From an uncultured Actinomycetes bacterium (lineage in GTDB: Bacteria > Actinomycetota > Coriobacteriia > Coriobacteriales > Atopobiaceae): a stretch of 64,000 bases of DNA. This document shows positions 36,985 to 45,987 of the stretch, piece after piece (position 1 is the first letter of the stretch; each line of letters opens with the position of its first letter). The translations under genes were made by a program, and so were the position numbers. Location: assembly GCA_900314685.1 (NCBI GenBank), contig OMWE01000009.1, forward strand, positions 1 through 64,000, in the 5' to 3' direction. The notes below the pieces were generated by a model. That model was not told where the DNA came from, made no database searches, and worked only from the letters and a program-made list of their open reading frames with translations.

Positions 36985-37827
36985 ATGGCAGAGCGAGCGA
37001 CCGAGGGGCTCATCAAGATCAGCGAGATGGCGAAGCTGCACGGCCTGTCCCGGCAGACGCTCGTGCTCTACGACAAGAACGACCTGCTCAAACCCGCCTA
37101 CATCAGCGAGACGGGCTACCGCTACTACAGCATCGAGCAGGTCCCGCGGCTGCGCTCTATCTGCTTCCTCAAAAGCATGGGCATACCGCTCGCGACCATC
37201 CGCGAGCATCTGGACGGGGACGACCACGCCGGCCTGCTCGCGACCGCCCTCCAGAACCGCCGGCGTGAGATCGAGGCGCAGATCGCGGACCTGCAGCGCC
37301 AGGAGCAGTCCGCCCTCGAGCTGGAGCAGCATCTCGCGCACGCCATGACCATGCGCAAAAACATCGACGTGCCCTACGTCGAGTGGTTCCCGGAGCGTAC
37401 GGCGGTCTACGCGCCGTACGGTGCCGACATGATGGACTCCGTGCGGCTGCACCTCGCGCTGATGACGGCGTGGGACAAGCTCGACCACCGCAGCGTGCCG
37501 CCATCGAGCGGTTTCGGCTCCCTGCTGAGCCGCGCGGCTGTCGGTACGGACGCCCCTTTGGCGGGCGCGGGCAGCATCGTCATGATCCCGCCGCAGCTCG
37601 ATCCCGCGCGCTACGAGCACGTGACCCTCCCCGCGGGCGAGTACGCGACCATGTACAAGGTCGGCATGCCGTACGACGTGGGGCCGGCCCGTCGCCTGCT
37701 CGCCTGGATGGGGGAGAGGGGATACGAGCCGGCGGGCGACATCGTGGACATCTGCATCCAGGACGCGAAATACTACGACAAAGACGTACAGGCGGATTTC
37801 TGCCGCCTCGAGATCAGGATCGCATAG
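36985..37827 (+). CDS. MerR-family regulator with GyrI-like effector domain
   Basis: 280 aa. The N-terminal MerR winged helix is clear (KISEMAKLHGLSRQTLVLYD, then SETGYRYYSIEQVPRLRSIC), followed by a dimerisation coiled coil (~75-125) and a C-terminal GyrI/BmrR-type small-molecule domain (LPAGEYATMYKVGMPYDVG). No metal-binding cysteines, so drug-like or lipophilic effectors are more likely. It may control its own promoter and the divergent corA. Confidence 0.88.
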   Translation: MAERATEGLIKISEMAKLHGLSRQTLVLYDKNDLLKPAYISETGYRYYSIEQVPRLRSICFLKSMGIPLATIREHLDGDDHAGLLATALQNRRREIEAQIADLQRQEQSALELEQHLAHAMTMRKNIDVPYVEWFPERTAVYAPYGADMMDSVRLHLALMTAWDKLDHRSVPPSSGFGSLLSRAAVGTDAPLAGAGSIVMIPPQLDPARYEHVTLPAGEYATMYKVGMPYDVGPARRLLAWMGERGYEPAGDIVDICIQDAKYYDKDVQADFCRLEIRIA

Positions 37828-38065
37828 GCCGGACCCTCATCGTCTATCGGTCTGATTGCCGGTTTGTCTGTTCGTCTTCCCGAGTGTTGCCCCGGCGGTA
37901 CTTCTGCGTATTGATTCCGTTCGCCGCCGTTTTTCTACCGTTCGGGAATAAATCTGCCGCGTGCTGCATATCAATATTTGACTCGATACCCGATATCGAC
38001 TCGTAACCTCACCTCAGTCGAAGGAAGCGTCACAGGGACGCTTGCCACAAGGGGGAGGTTCATCC
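37828..38065. other. Intergenic before the esterase gene
   Basis: 238 bp, AT-richer toward the right. TTGACTCGATACCCGATATC near 37978 could be a promoter. No gene. Confidence 0.35.
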
Positions 38066-39385
38066 ATGCACACCATGAATCGTAGGCACTTCATCGCTCT
38101 GGCCGCAAACTCGCTGCTGCTCGCCGGCTGCGCCGGCAACACCGCCACCACCGCCGCTGGTAGCGGCTCGGCTGCCGAGGCCGCCGGTTCCGCCGCCGGC
38201 TCCGCGGCTGCCGTCGTCGTCCCGCCCGAGGCCATCGCCGCCGGCTGGACCGAGGAGGCCTGGAGCGACATGTACGGCATGATGCACTTCATGGGCTACG
38301 TCGACGGCGGCTGGGACGTCGACAAGTACCTCGAGTCCGAGGCCGGCCAGTGGTACATCGCCAACAGCGCCAACGGCTTCCGCCGCGACCTCGACCACGA
38401 CGACCCCGAGGTCAACGAGAAGTGGGCCAAGAAGGGCATCAAACGCACCTACAACGCCGCCGCCAACGGCATGAGCGAGTACACCGTCTTTACCTCCGAG
38501 GACTACGACGCCTCCAAGCCCTACCCCGTGCTCTACGGCATGCACATGGGCGGCTCCAACATCATGGGCGGCGAGGGCATGGGCTGGGTCGAGGCCGGCA
38601 TCGACAACGGCTATATCGTCGTGATCCCGTCCTGGGCCTACACCGGCGATCCCGAGAAGGACACCGAGGGCGCCACGGCTGCCGGCGAGGCGGCAAAGGC
38701 GGCAGGCTACGACCTGTCTCAGCCCGGCCAGTACGAGACGTACATCTTCCGCACCTCGCTGGACCAGGTCAAGGCCAACTACAACGTCGACGAGAGCCGC
38801 GTCTTTGTGGCGGGCATCTCCGGCGGCGGCAACGCGGCGGCCTACATCGGCATGAACTGCCCCGACATCGTCGCCGGCGTTTCCCCCTCCACGGGCGCCG
38901 CGTTCCAGACCATCGACATCACCACCAGCGACACGGCAAAGTACGGCATGGCGCTGCTGATGGGCTGCGGCGAGCTCGACGCCGAGCAGCGCTGGCCTAT
39001 CACCAAGGATCCCATCGAGCTGGGTGACGTCACCAATATCTCGCCGCTGGCTGACCGTATCGAGCACGTCAACAACTGGCACAGGGCTGCCGGTGCCGTC
39101 GGTGGCCAGGAGACCGAGGAGTCCGTCAAGGAGAACGCGGCCGGCGACGAGGTCAGCGCCACGACTCGCTTTGGCATCGCGTTCGACAAGCAGTGGGTCG
39201 ACGAATACGAGGGCAACTACTACATGGGCGACCTCTTCGACGCCAACGGTGACCCGCGCGTCCGCTACATGAGCATCGACGACTGCCCGCACTCTCCCGC
39301 ACCCGAGTGGGCAACCGAGGTCGTGTCCTTCTTCAACCATTTCAGCCGCGACCCGCAGTCGCATCAGATCGTCTTCCAGGCGTAA
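38066..39385 (+). CDS. Secreted lipoprotein alpha/beta hydrolase (esterase/PHB depolymerase-like)
   Basis: 439 aa. The leader NRRHFIALAANSLLLAGC has a twin arginine and a lipobox (C22), followed by an Ala/Gly/Ser linker. The catalytic domain carries LYGMHMGGSN (oxyanion region), the nucleophile elbow VAGISGGGNAA (Ser near 251) and a late DDCPHSP with the probable His. Likely a cell-surface esterase on plant or host esters; the substrate is not predictable. GGGGGAGG precedes ATG 38066. Confidence 0.82.
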   Translation: MHTMNRRHFIALAANSLLLAGCAGNTATTAAGSGSAAEAAGSAAGSAAAVVVPPEAIAAGWTEEAWSDMYGMMHFMGYVDGGWDVDKYLESEAGQWYIANSANGFRRDLDHDDPEVNEKWAKKGIKRTYNAAANGMSEYTVFTSEDYDASKPYPVLYGMHMGGSNIMGGEGMGWVEAGIDNGYIVVIPSWAYTGDPEKDTEGATAAGEAAKAAGYDLSQPGQYETYIFRTSLDQVKANYNVDESRVFVAGISGGGNAAAYIGMNCPDIVAGVSPSTGAAFQTIDITTSDTAKYGMALLMGCGELDAEQRWPITKDPIELGDVTNISPLADRIEHVNNWHRAAGAVGGQETEESVKENAAGDEVSATTRFGIAFDKQWVDEYEGNYYMGDLFDANGDPRVRYMSIDDCPHSPAPEWATEVVSFFNHFSRDPQSHQIVFQA

Positions 39386-39440
39386 CCCAGTATGCACCCC
39401 GGTCGCTCGCGCCTTGGGCGACACACGCACCCCCTTGAAT

Positions 39441-39474
39441 CGGACCCGTACCATTGCGGTGCGGGTCCCTTTTT
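39441..39474 (+). terminator. Terminator after the esterase gene
   Basis: GGACCCG / CGGGTCC stem then CTTTTT. Confidence 0.88.
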
Positions 39475-39573
39475 GCGTCTCTTCCTCGTCAGCTGCTCGC
39501 CGTGCCGTTGGCCGACCACGCTGGGCGGGGTGGGGTATCATGCCACTATCGACGAAAGGGAAACGGGGGAGTC

Positions 39574-39945
39574 ATGACCAACAAAGAGCTCGTGCTCGCG
39601 TTCTACGACGAGGTGTTCAACGGCTGGGACACTTCGCACCTGGACCGCTACGTCCGCGAGGACTACATCCAGCACAACCCCGACGTCGAGGACGGCCTTG
39701 CGGGTTTCACCAGGTTCATCGAGTTTTTCACGTCGATGCGCCCGCACGTCGACATCATCCGATGCGACGAGGTCGGCGACATGGTGTACGTCTTCTTCAA
39801 GTGCACGATGGGCAACGGCGTGATCAACAAGGTCATGGACATGTACCGCATCCAGGACGGCAGGCTGGCCGAGCACTGGGACGTGGTCGAGCACGACGTC
39901 GCCGCCAAGATGGCTGCCGGCAAGAACAGCCACGGGATCTTTTAG
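39574..39945 (+). CDS. SnoaL-like (NTF2 fold) protein
   Basis: 123 aa. LVLAFYDEVFNGWDTSHLDRY, YIQHNPDVEDGLAGFTRF and MYRIQDGRLAEHWDVVE are the classic pattern of small SnoaL-like proteins, including the RIxDGKIxEHWDV signature. Members range from polyketide cyclases to isomerases; a role here cannot be given. GGGGGAG lies just before ATG 39574. Confidence 0.88.
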   Translation: MTNKELVLAFYDEVFNGWDTSHLDRYVREDYIQHNPDVEDGLAGFTRFIEFFTSMRPHVDIIRCDEVGDMVYVFFKCTMGNGVINKVMDMYRIQDGRLAEHWDVVEHDVAAKMAAGKNSHGIF

Positions 39946-39969
39946 GCGGACAATCTTTAGGTGGGCACG

Positions 39970-40326
39970 ATGGCACTCTCGGACAAGGCGCGCGCGACCA
40001 TCGCCGCCGCGCTGGCAAATACAAGCGGGGCGGGGCAGGCTGCCGGGCAGTCGCATGAGCCGGCAAAGACGAACGTTGCGGCTACGAGCCAGGTTTCGGT
40101 CCTAACGCCTGACGCGGGCAGCGTCCAGCCGCATCGGTCCCTCTTCCCCGCGGCCGATTCCCAGCCGATCGCCGAGGTCCGCTATGTGGACGGCAAGCCG
40201 CGCTACATCTGCAACTGCGAGACCTGCCGCCAGATGCGCGCGCAGCAGCGCATCGCGCGGGAGGCTGCCGCCCGCCAGCACAGTGACGCCGACATCCGGG
40301 CAACCCCATCGGGTGAGCGGCGATAG
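39970..40326 (+). CDS. Hypothetical protein with CxCxxC motif
   Basis: 118 aa. A disordered Ala/Ser/Gln-rich N-terminus leads to VRYVDGKPRYICNCETCRQM, whose C-N-C-x2-C cluster could bind zinc, and a basic helical end (RAQQRIAREAAARQ). The linker DNA contains the GCAAAGACGAACGT core seen in nearby minisatellites. No family recognised. It is followed 14 bp later by the XRE-kinase pair and may share their operon. GTG 39961 is an alternative start. Confidence 0.6.
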   Translation: MALSDKARATIAAALANTSGAGQAAGQSHEPAKTNVAATSQVSVLTPDAGSVQPHRSLFPAADSQPIAEVRYVDGKPRYICNCETCRQMRAQQRIAREAAARQHSDADIRATPSGERR

Positions 40327-40340
40327 GAGTGAGTGTCTTC

Positions 40341-40826
40341 ATGCCTCAGGGAACGACTGGCTACGAGCCGACCGACAACGAGCCAACCGATCGCGGACCG
40401 CTGACCGAGGAACTCCTCGCCAGGCTGCTCGAGGCGTCCTCTCCTGAGGCCTATCTCTCCGACGCGCAGCCCGACCTCGAGGAGCGCGACCTCGCCGAGT
40501 ACGCTTCGGCGCTGCTGCGGGAGCACGGCCTCACGCGGTCGCAGGTGATCGAGTCGTCGGGGCTCAACCCGACCTTTGCCTACCAGATCTTCCAGGGCAC
40601 GCGCCGGCCCGGCCGCGACCATGCGATCATGCTCGCCTTTGGGCTGCGCTGCAGCCTGCGCGAGGCCCAGCGGCTGCTGCGGCTCGCCGGCGTCTCGGAG
40701 CTCTGGAGCCGCAAACGCCGCGACGCCATCGTCATCTACTGCCTGCAGCACGGGATGACGCGCGCGGCCTGCGACGACGAGCTGTGGCGCCTCGGGCAGC
40801 CGACCCTGCTGCCGGTCGGAGCCTGA
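40341..40826 (+). CDS. XRE-like helix-turn-helix protein paired with a kinase
   Basis: 161 aa. The centre LREHGLTRSQVIESSGLNPT, FAYQIFQGTRRPGRDHAIMLA and LREAQRLLRLAG form a lambda-repressor-like HTH; the C-terminal RRDAIVIYCLQHGMTRAACDD adds two helices. The next gene, a membrane Ser/Thr kinase, starts 1 nt after the stop codon. This tight pairing suggests the HTH protein is a phosphorylation target or co-regulator. AGGAG is 11 nt from ATG 40341. Confidence 0.75.
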   Translation: MPQGTTGYEPTDNEPTDRGPLTEELLARLLEASSPEAYLSDAQPDLEERDLAEYASALLREHGLTRSQVIESSGLNPTFAYQIFQGTRRPGRDHAIMLAFGLRCSLREAQRLLRLAGVSELWSRKRRDAIVIYCLQHGMTRAACDDELWRLGQPTLLPVGA

Positions 40827-40827
40827 C

Positions 40828-42168
40828 GTGGTGCAAGGCGAAACAAGACAAACGGATTCGCCGCGGGATGGCTCGCCACAGGCTGTCCTGGTACAGGGCG
40901 GCTCGTCGCGTGGCGCGCTGCCGCAGACTGTCCGGGACGAGCGGGCCGTCCGGGACGAGCGGGCCGTCCGGGACGAGCAGGTTGTCCGGGAGGAGCGGGC
41001 CGTCCTCGAGGCGATCAAGCGGGACGATGCCTACCAGGTGCTGCGCGTGTTGAGCGACGGCGCGTCCGGACGGGCTGAGCTTGTGATGCGCGGCGACGAC
41101 GGGCCCTACATGCGCAAGCGGTACCCGCTGGGGTTCGCGAACACGGACGTGGTGCGCAGGGTGCGGCAGCTCGACGAGCCCCTGCTCCCGCACATCGTCG
41201 AGGACTACGAGCTGCCCGACTGCTACGTCGTCGTGCGCGATTGGGTGGCGGGCACGTCGCTTGCGGACCGCGTGTCGCAGGGACGCATGGCCCTCCCGGA
41301 AGCCCTTGCGATGATGGACGACCTATGCCGCGCGGTCGGGGCGCTGCATTCGGCCGGCGTGGTCCACCGGGACCTCACGCCCGGCAACGTCGTCCTCGCC
41401 AGGGACGGCGCGCACGTCATCGACCTCGGCATCGCGCGCATACACGTCGACGGCGCCACGCGCGACACGACGCACCTCGGCACGTGGGGCTTTGCGGCGC
41501 CCGAGCAGTTCGGATTTGCCCAGACCGACGCGCGGTCGGACGTCTACTCGCTCGGGCGTCTGCTGGGCTACGCGCTCACGGGGATCCGCCCGGACGACGA
41601 GCGGTATGAGGCTGCGCTCGCGGACCGCCGTATCGTCCCCGCGTCGATGGGGGACATCGTGCGGCGCGCGAGTGCCTTTGAGCCCAGCGCCCGGTACCAG
41701 TCGGTCGACGCGCTGGCCCGCGCGCTGCACGACACGGCCGTACCCGAAGACGATACCTGGTATGAGCTCGCCATCTGGAAACGCCTGCCGCTGACCGCAA
41801 AACTGCTGGTCACAGCCCCGCTTTCCGGACGCAAGGCTGCGTCTGTCATCATCGGTGTGGTGACGGTCTTTGCCGCGTTCGTCTTCCTCGTCTCGTTTGC
41901 CCAGCAGGCGATGGCCATGCCCGTGCCGATCTGGCAGGTGACCGAGGCGCTCTTTGGGTTTGCCTTTGTCATGTGGGGGCTGGTGTTTACCGGACAGGAG
42001 CTCATCTGGCTGCTGATGGGGTATGGTGAGTACGCGGGGTGCCCCCTGGGTGGCCGACTCAAGCGCTTTTGCATCCGCATAGGCGAGAACCTGCTGACGG
42101 GCCTTGCCCTCATGTATGCCGCATCGATCCTGGCCAACATGCTGTACGGCCCCATGCCCGAGGTGTAG
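40828..42168 (+). CDS. Membrane Ser/Thr protein kinase (Hanks type)
   Basis: 446 aa from GTG 40828. A low-complexity N-terminus includes a six-residue repeat (RDERAV, four units; 18-bp DNA repeat at 40936-40989). The kinase domain (~65-310) keeps VHRDLTPGNVVL (catalytic loop, near 179), a DLG in place of DFG, and GTWGFAAPEQFG; the glycine loop is loose. About three membrane segments lie C-terminal (~341-440), so the kinase faces the cytoplasm without the usual PASTA domains. It probably signals to the HTH protein encoded just upstream. Confidence 0.85.
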   Translation: MVQGETRQTDSPRDGSPQAVLVQGGSSRGALPQTVRDERAVRDERAVRDEQVVREERAVLEAIKRDDAYQVLRVLSDGASGRAELVMRGDDGPYMRKRYPLGFANTDVVRRVRQLDEPLLPHIVEDYELPDCYVVVRDWVAGTSLADRVSQGRMALPEALAMMDDLCRAVGALHSAGVVHRDLTPGNVVLARDGAHVIDLGIARIHVDGATRDTTHLGTWGFAAPEQFGFAQTDARSDVYSLGRLLGYALTGIRPDDERYEAALADRRIVPASMGDIVRRASAFEPSARYQSVDALARALHDTAVPEDDTWYELAIWKRLPLTAKLLVTAPLSGRKAASVIIGVVTVFAAFVFLVSFAQQAMAMPVPIWQVTEALFGFAFVMWGLVFTGQELIWLLMGYGEYAGCPLGGRLKRFCIRIGENLLTGLALMYAASILANMLYGPMPEV

Positions 42169-42311
42169 GGGGTCTGGCGGCTCACTAGCCGGGTTCGCAT
42201 CACCATATCAAAGTTGAATTTAGCTGGTTGCTAATGAATCTGCCCTTCGACCCGCTTAGCATTTCTTCCGTTGGAGCCCATCGTTGTTGAGACCAGACGG
42301 GAGTACGCATT

Positions 42312-42812
42312 ATGAAAAGATGGTTGCTGACATTGGCATCTGCGGCAGTGTTGTCTGTATCGCTTGCCGGGTGTGGAGGGTCGTCTGACACCCCCGCCGC
42401 GGACAATACTTCGGCTAGTGGATCGGCGGATACCCAGCAGGTCCAAGAGCAGCAGCCTGAGGCCCCAGCGTCCGACTATGCTGTCACCATCGATGGCGCG
42501 CAACTTTCCTCGGACTATGATGGCAAGCCCGCCGTTGTCGTCACGTACACTTTTACCAACAACTCTGATGAGGCGACTGCCTTCCTGACGGCAATCGATG
42601 CCGAGGTCTATCAGAATGGCGTGCAGTGCGACACGGCGATTATGACCGATGTCGATACCTCTGCGTCGATGAACAAAATCAAGCCAGGCGCTTCCACGCA
42701 GGTCCTGATGGCGTACTCGCTGACCGATGAGTCGGATATCGAGGTCGAGGTCTATGAGCTTTTCAGCATAGACAGCGATCCTCTTGTGACCCAGACGTTC
42801 TCCTTGGCGTAA
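42312..42812 (+). CDS. DUF5067-type lipoprotein
   Basis: 166 aa. The lipoprotein signal KRWLLTLASAAVLSVSLAGC (C21) and a Ser/Thr/Gln linker lead to a beta-sandwich with DGKPAVVVTYTFTNNSDEAT and AIDAEVYQNGVQCDTAI, matching DUF5067, surface lipoproteins common in Gram-positive anaerobes with unknown role. GACGGGAG lies upstream of ATG 42312. A small membrane-protein gene follows 14 bp later. Confidence 0.83.
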   Translation: MKRWLLTLASAAVLSVSLAGCGGSSDTPAADNTSASGSADTQQVQEQQPEAPASDYAVTIDGAQLSSDYDGKPAVVVTYTFTNNSDEATAFLTAIDAEVYQNGVQCDTAIMTDVDTSASMNKIKPGASTQVLMAYSLTDESDIEVEVYELFSIDSDPLVTQTFSLA

Positions 42813-42826
42813 GAAGGTCTTATTCC

Positions 42827-43171
42827 ATGAAGAAACTGAACATCCCCTTGCTCATATCCCTGATCATCGGTGTTTGCTACTTGCTGTACAGCATCTCGTA
42901 CTGGACCGGTGCCAATGGGAGCGGCTCCGATACGGCGGAACTCGGTGCGGCACTTGCCACGGTGATGGTCGCTCCCCATCTGGTGCTTACGGGCGTCGCC
43001 GTTGTTTTCAATGCGCTGGCCCTCTTCATCAAGAAGCCGGCGTTTGCTCTGGTTGCCGGCATTCTGTATGCAGTCGCGATGGTGTTCTTCATCATGTACT
43101 TCATGTTTGTGATCGTGGAGATGATTCTTTCTTTCGTCGGGTATGCCCAGCTCAAGAAGCAGCAAGCGTAG
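42827..43171 (+). CDS. Small membrane protein, four predicted segments
   Basis: 114 aa: IPLLISLIIGVCYLLYSISY, then LATVMVAPHLVLTGVAVVFN, ALALFIKKPAFALVAGILYA and MVFFIMYFMFVIVEMILSFV are all hydrophobic, so there are three or four helices with a lysine-rich C-terminus inside. No family recognised. Probably co-transcribed with the lipoprotein. Confidence 0.7.
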   Translation: MKKLNIPLLISLIIGVCYLLYSISYWTGANGSGSDTAELGAALATVMVAPHLVLTGVAVVFNALALFIKKPAFALVAGILYAVAMVFFIMYFMFVIVEMILSFVGYAQLKKQQA

Positions 43172-43193
43172 CGGTAGTTTTGCTAAGGGGCAG

Positions 43194-43229
43194 AGCCCGT
43201 GACGTCAACGGCGCCACGGGCTTTCTTTT
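43194..43229 (+). terminator. Terminator of the lipoprotein/membrane-protein pair
   Basis: AGCCCGTG / CACGGGCT stem with TTCTTTTC. Confidence 0.85.
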
Positions 43230-43297
43230 CTGCAGCGATGACTGCACGGCGGAGTTCTCGGACGTCACCTTGGACACCCCCGCGGCTCAATAACTAG

Positions 43298-43817
43298 CCC
43301 ATCTACCTGCGAAAACAATAACCGCAGGTAAAACATGCCATTAGAATGCGCGAGAACGGACGTAAAAGGGGTCGCCACAGGCCATCTGCGGCGCTTGAAC
43401 GCCTCAGATGGCCTTACAGCGTCTCTGGCAGCGTTTGCGCTGGTAGATTGATCGGGATTATTTCGCATTTCTGCGCGCGTTTTAGCTGGGATCCATGGCT
43501 CGGAGGGGCGCGTCTCTGCCCGTGTGCGGATTCGCACCCGTTTTTTTATCGCGTTTACCAGCAGTTTCGCAGGTGCTGATACTCACGGGGCCTGGAAACC
43601 GCTCTTTTCGTGACCCCTCTGACCTGCGGCGACGGTAGGCTCGTTTCGCTGTATACGGCGCAATCGCACCTCAAAAAGTACCACAAATAAAGATTACATA
43701 TATTATAACCGCAGCAAAATATCAAATCAGATATTGAAGTAACAACGAATTTGTGGTACATTTTGAATCGCAATTTCACCCATGCGACGTAGAGCCATCA
43801 TCTCCGACGCAGGTCAG
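43298..43817 (-). repeat. ~525-bp structured repeat element, copy B
   Basis: Read on the minus strand it begins CTGACCTGCG and ends CGCAGGTAGATGGG like copy A (26577-27107). It keeps the inverted GTACCACAAAT / ATTTGTGGTAC pair (43677-43688 and 43748-43759), TATAAT at 43702-43707, GCGCCGTATAC, GTCGCCGCAGGTCAG, and the terminal TACCTGCGG...CGCAGGTA hairpin (43303-43330). No ORF; it fills most of the 783-bp gap 43172-43954. Confidence 0.75.
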
Positions 43818-43954
43818 AAGGCTCATGATTGGCCTGCCCGAAGCAAGGCCTGCCCGTTGGGCCACCTGTCGGGGCGACCCACCAGGCCTGTCTGATGGGG
43901 GCCACCTACGCCAAACTCAGTCTGTACCAATCCACGCCTGTGGCGAAAGCCGCC

Positions 43955-44956
43955 CTACTCGTACACCGCGAGCGCCGTCCGCAGCCACGCGCAGTAGTCG
44001 TCGGCGAGGGCCTGGGGCTTCTCGATCCGTACCTGGTCGCCGAACTGCGCGACCCAGCCGTAGAAGGTGGGCGCTCCGAGCACGTCTGCCACGATGCGCG
44101 CGTGCCCCTCATCGACGACCTCGATGGAGAGATGGCTCCCGAAACGGTCGACAAACGCGTTGACGGCCTTGGCGTCCACCAGGAACGTGACGGATAGGGG
44201 ATTGCCGCCGTACATCGAGAAGGAGCGGTTCGCGAACGTCTCCCCGCTGAAGTTGCGGGTCGTCTCGTTGTCGGCCGCCGGCTCGTCCGTCATCGCGATC
44301 TGGCGCATCCTGTCGATGCGGTAGACGGCGATTCCCTTGTGTTTGGCGTTGTAGGAGAGCATGTAGTACCTGCCGTCGGAGTACGTCACGCGCAGCGGGC
44401 TCTCCAGGTAATGCTTGATCTTGCCGTCTGTGCTCTTGCGCGGCGTCCGCGTCCCGTCCACCGCGTAGTCGTAGTACGTGAAGGCGATCTTGCGGCGCTG
44501 CCCCAGGGCGCGCTGCACGGCGTTGACGTTTTTGATCGCCGAGCTGTCCTGCGTCCTCACGCGGCCTTCCACGTGGACGATGCGCTTGAGTGCCCCCTGC
44601 TGAGGCGAGCTGGCGAGGCGGTAGATCTTCTTTACGATTTGGTTGGAGCGGCGGTCCGTCAGGAAAAGCGAGCTCTGCACGGCGTCCACCATGAGCGAGA
44701 GCTCCTCGAGCGTGAACTGCCTCTCCCTGAGGCCGTATTCCGCCGGTGCGCGATGCTGCTGATAAATGTCCAGCCCCGCCTCGCGCAGGGCTTTGATGTC
44801 GCGGTAGATGCTCTTGCGTTCGCTGGGGATGCCGAGCTGGCCCAATCGTTCGATGATCTCGTTCATGGTCAGGCCATGCTCCTCGTCGGTGTCCTCGATG
44901 AGCATGCGCGCTATATTGAGAAGCCTTCTGCGCTCTTTGGGGGTCTCAGCAGTCAT
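43955..44956 (-). CDS. WYL-domain transcriptional regulator
   Basis: 333 aa. N-terminal HTH_11-type helix-turn-helix (TMNEIIERLGQLGIPSERKS, IYRDIKALREAGLDI), then the WYL domain (KIAFTYYDYAVDGTRTPRKS, YLESPLRVTYSDGRYYMLSY, RIDRMRQI) and the C-terminal WCX extension. WYL proteins sense nucleic acid or nucleotide ligands and often sit in defence regions. Start ATG 44956 (GGAGG 5 nt upstream) is preferred over GTG 44968. Divergent from the J-domain operon, which it may regulate. Confidence 0.9.
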   Translation of the reverse strand: MTAETPKERRRLLNIARMLIEDTDEEHGLTMNEIIERLGQLGIPSERKSIYRDIKALREAGLDIYQQHRAPAEYGLRERQFTLEELSLMVDAVQSSLFLTDRRSNQIVKKIYRLASSPQQGALKRIVHVEGRVRTQDSSAIKNVNAVQRALGQRRKIAFTYYDYAVDGTRTPRKSTDGKIKHYLESPLRVTYSDGRYYMLSYNAKHKGIAVYRIDRMRQIAMTDEPAADNETTRNFSGETFANRSFSMYGGNPLSVTFLVDAKAVNAFVDRFGSHLSIEVVDEGHARIVADVLGAPTFYGWVAQFGDQVRIEKPQALADDYCAWLRTALAVYE

Positions 44957-45156
44957 GGTGGCCTCCACCTGTAAGTAAGAAGTACCTCAATAAAACATTC
45001 TCTCATATACAAGTTGTCCCATCCCCCGACAGTACGGCGAACGGTAAAAACCATAAAGAACAACTGTACTAGTCCATGACTATGATGGTGTCCGCCCGCG
45101 CTGCGATGATAGGGCTGCCCCGGTAGGGAGGGGTGAGACGTCCCAGGGAGGCGGCT

Positions 45157-45987
45157 ATGGATGAGAAGACGGACGTGGTTGAGCGCGAGGGCCTGCTCGA
45201 ACAGGTGATGACGGCGCGTGCCGATGTCGCGGAGGTGCTGCTTGAGACCGACGACGTGACGCTGCAGCAGATCCCGCAGATCGTGACGGAATGGGAATGC
45301 ACGATCGGCGTCTACCAGACCGATCTGCTCAAGGCACAGATAGCCGCGCGGCGCGCCCGGCGCAGGCTCGAGCTCGCCCAGGCGCGGGCCAACCGCGGGG
45401 ACACGCCGGACGCCACGGCGATAGAGCAGGTGCTCGACCGGGAGTTTGAGAGCTGGCGGCACGAAATCGAGGAGCGCACGAAGAAATACCTGGCTGCCGT
45501 CGAGAAGCGGCAGGGTTCTCGGGTGCTCACCGCCACGGAGGGCCGCGAGCTGCAGCGGTTGCACCGTGAGCTCATCAAACGCCTGCACCCCGACGTGAAT
45601 CCCGGCGAGCAGGATACCTGCCTGCGACTCTTCCGAGCGGCGCAGAATGCATACAAGGCAGGCGACCTCGCGACGTTGCGTTCCCTGGAGGTGGCGACGC
45701 GCGGGATGGGCGCCGACGCGGAGTCCAAGCGCGACGAGCTCGCGCGCGCGACGGCAGACGAGCTCGAGATCGAGCTTGCGACGACGCAGGCGCAGCTGAA
45801 GGTGCTGCGCGACCGCCTGCGCGAGATCAAGTCCCGCGAGCCGTATGCCCTGCGCACCTATCTCGCCGATACGGACTGGGTGCTGGACACGGTCGCCGGG
45901 CTCAAGCGCGAGGCGGAGGAGCAGCGCTCGGCACAGCAGGCCTACGACGCGCGCTACGAGGCACTCTGCGGCAAAGGGGAGAAGTGA
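45157..45987 (+). CDS. J-domain-like coiled-coil protein
   Basis: 276 aa, strongly helical. Residues ~125-175 hold a J-like segment, RELQRLHRELIKRLHPDVNP, with the HPD tripeptide at 144-146 and a following FRAAQNAYKAGDLATLRSLE helix. Long charged helices lie on both sides. The HPD suggests it stimulates an Hsp70 (DnaK), but glycine-rich and zinc regions of DnaJ are absent. ATG 45157 follows GGGAGG. The stop overlaps the HIRAN gene start (TGATG). Confidence 0.75.
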   Translation: MDEKTDVVEREGLLEQVMTARADVAEVLLETDDVTLQQIPQIVTEWECTIGVYQTDLLKAQIAARRARRRLELAQARANRGDTPDATAIEQVLDREFESWRHEIEERTKKYLAAVEKRQGSRVLTATEGRELQRLHRELIKRLHPDVNPGEQDTCLRLFRAAQNAYKAGDLATLRSLEVATRGMGADAESKRDELARATADELEIELATTQAQLKVLRDRLREIKSREPYALRTYLADTDWVLDTVAGLKREAEEQRSAQQAYDARYEALCGKGEK

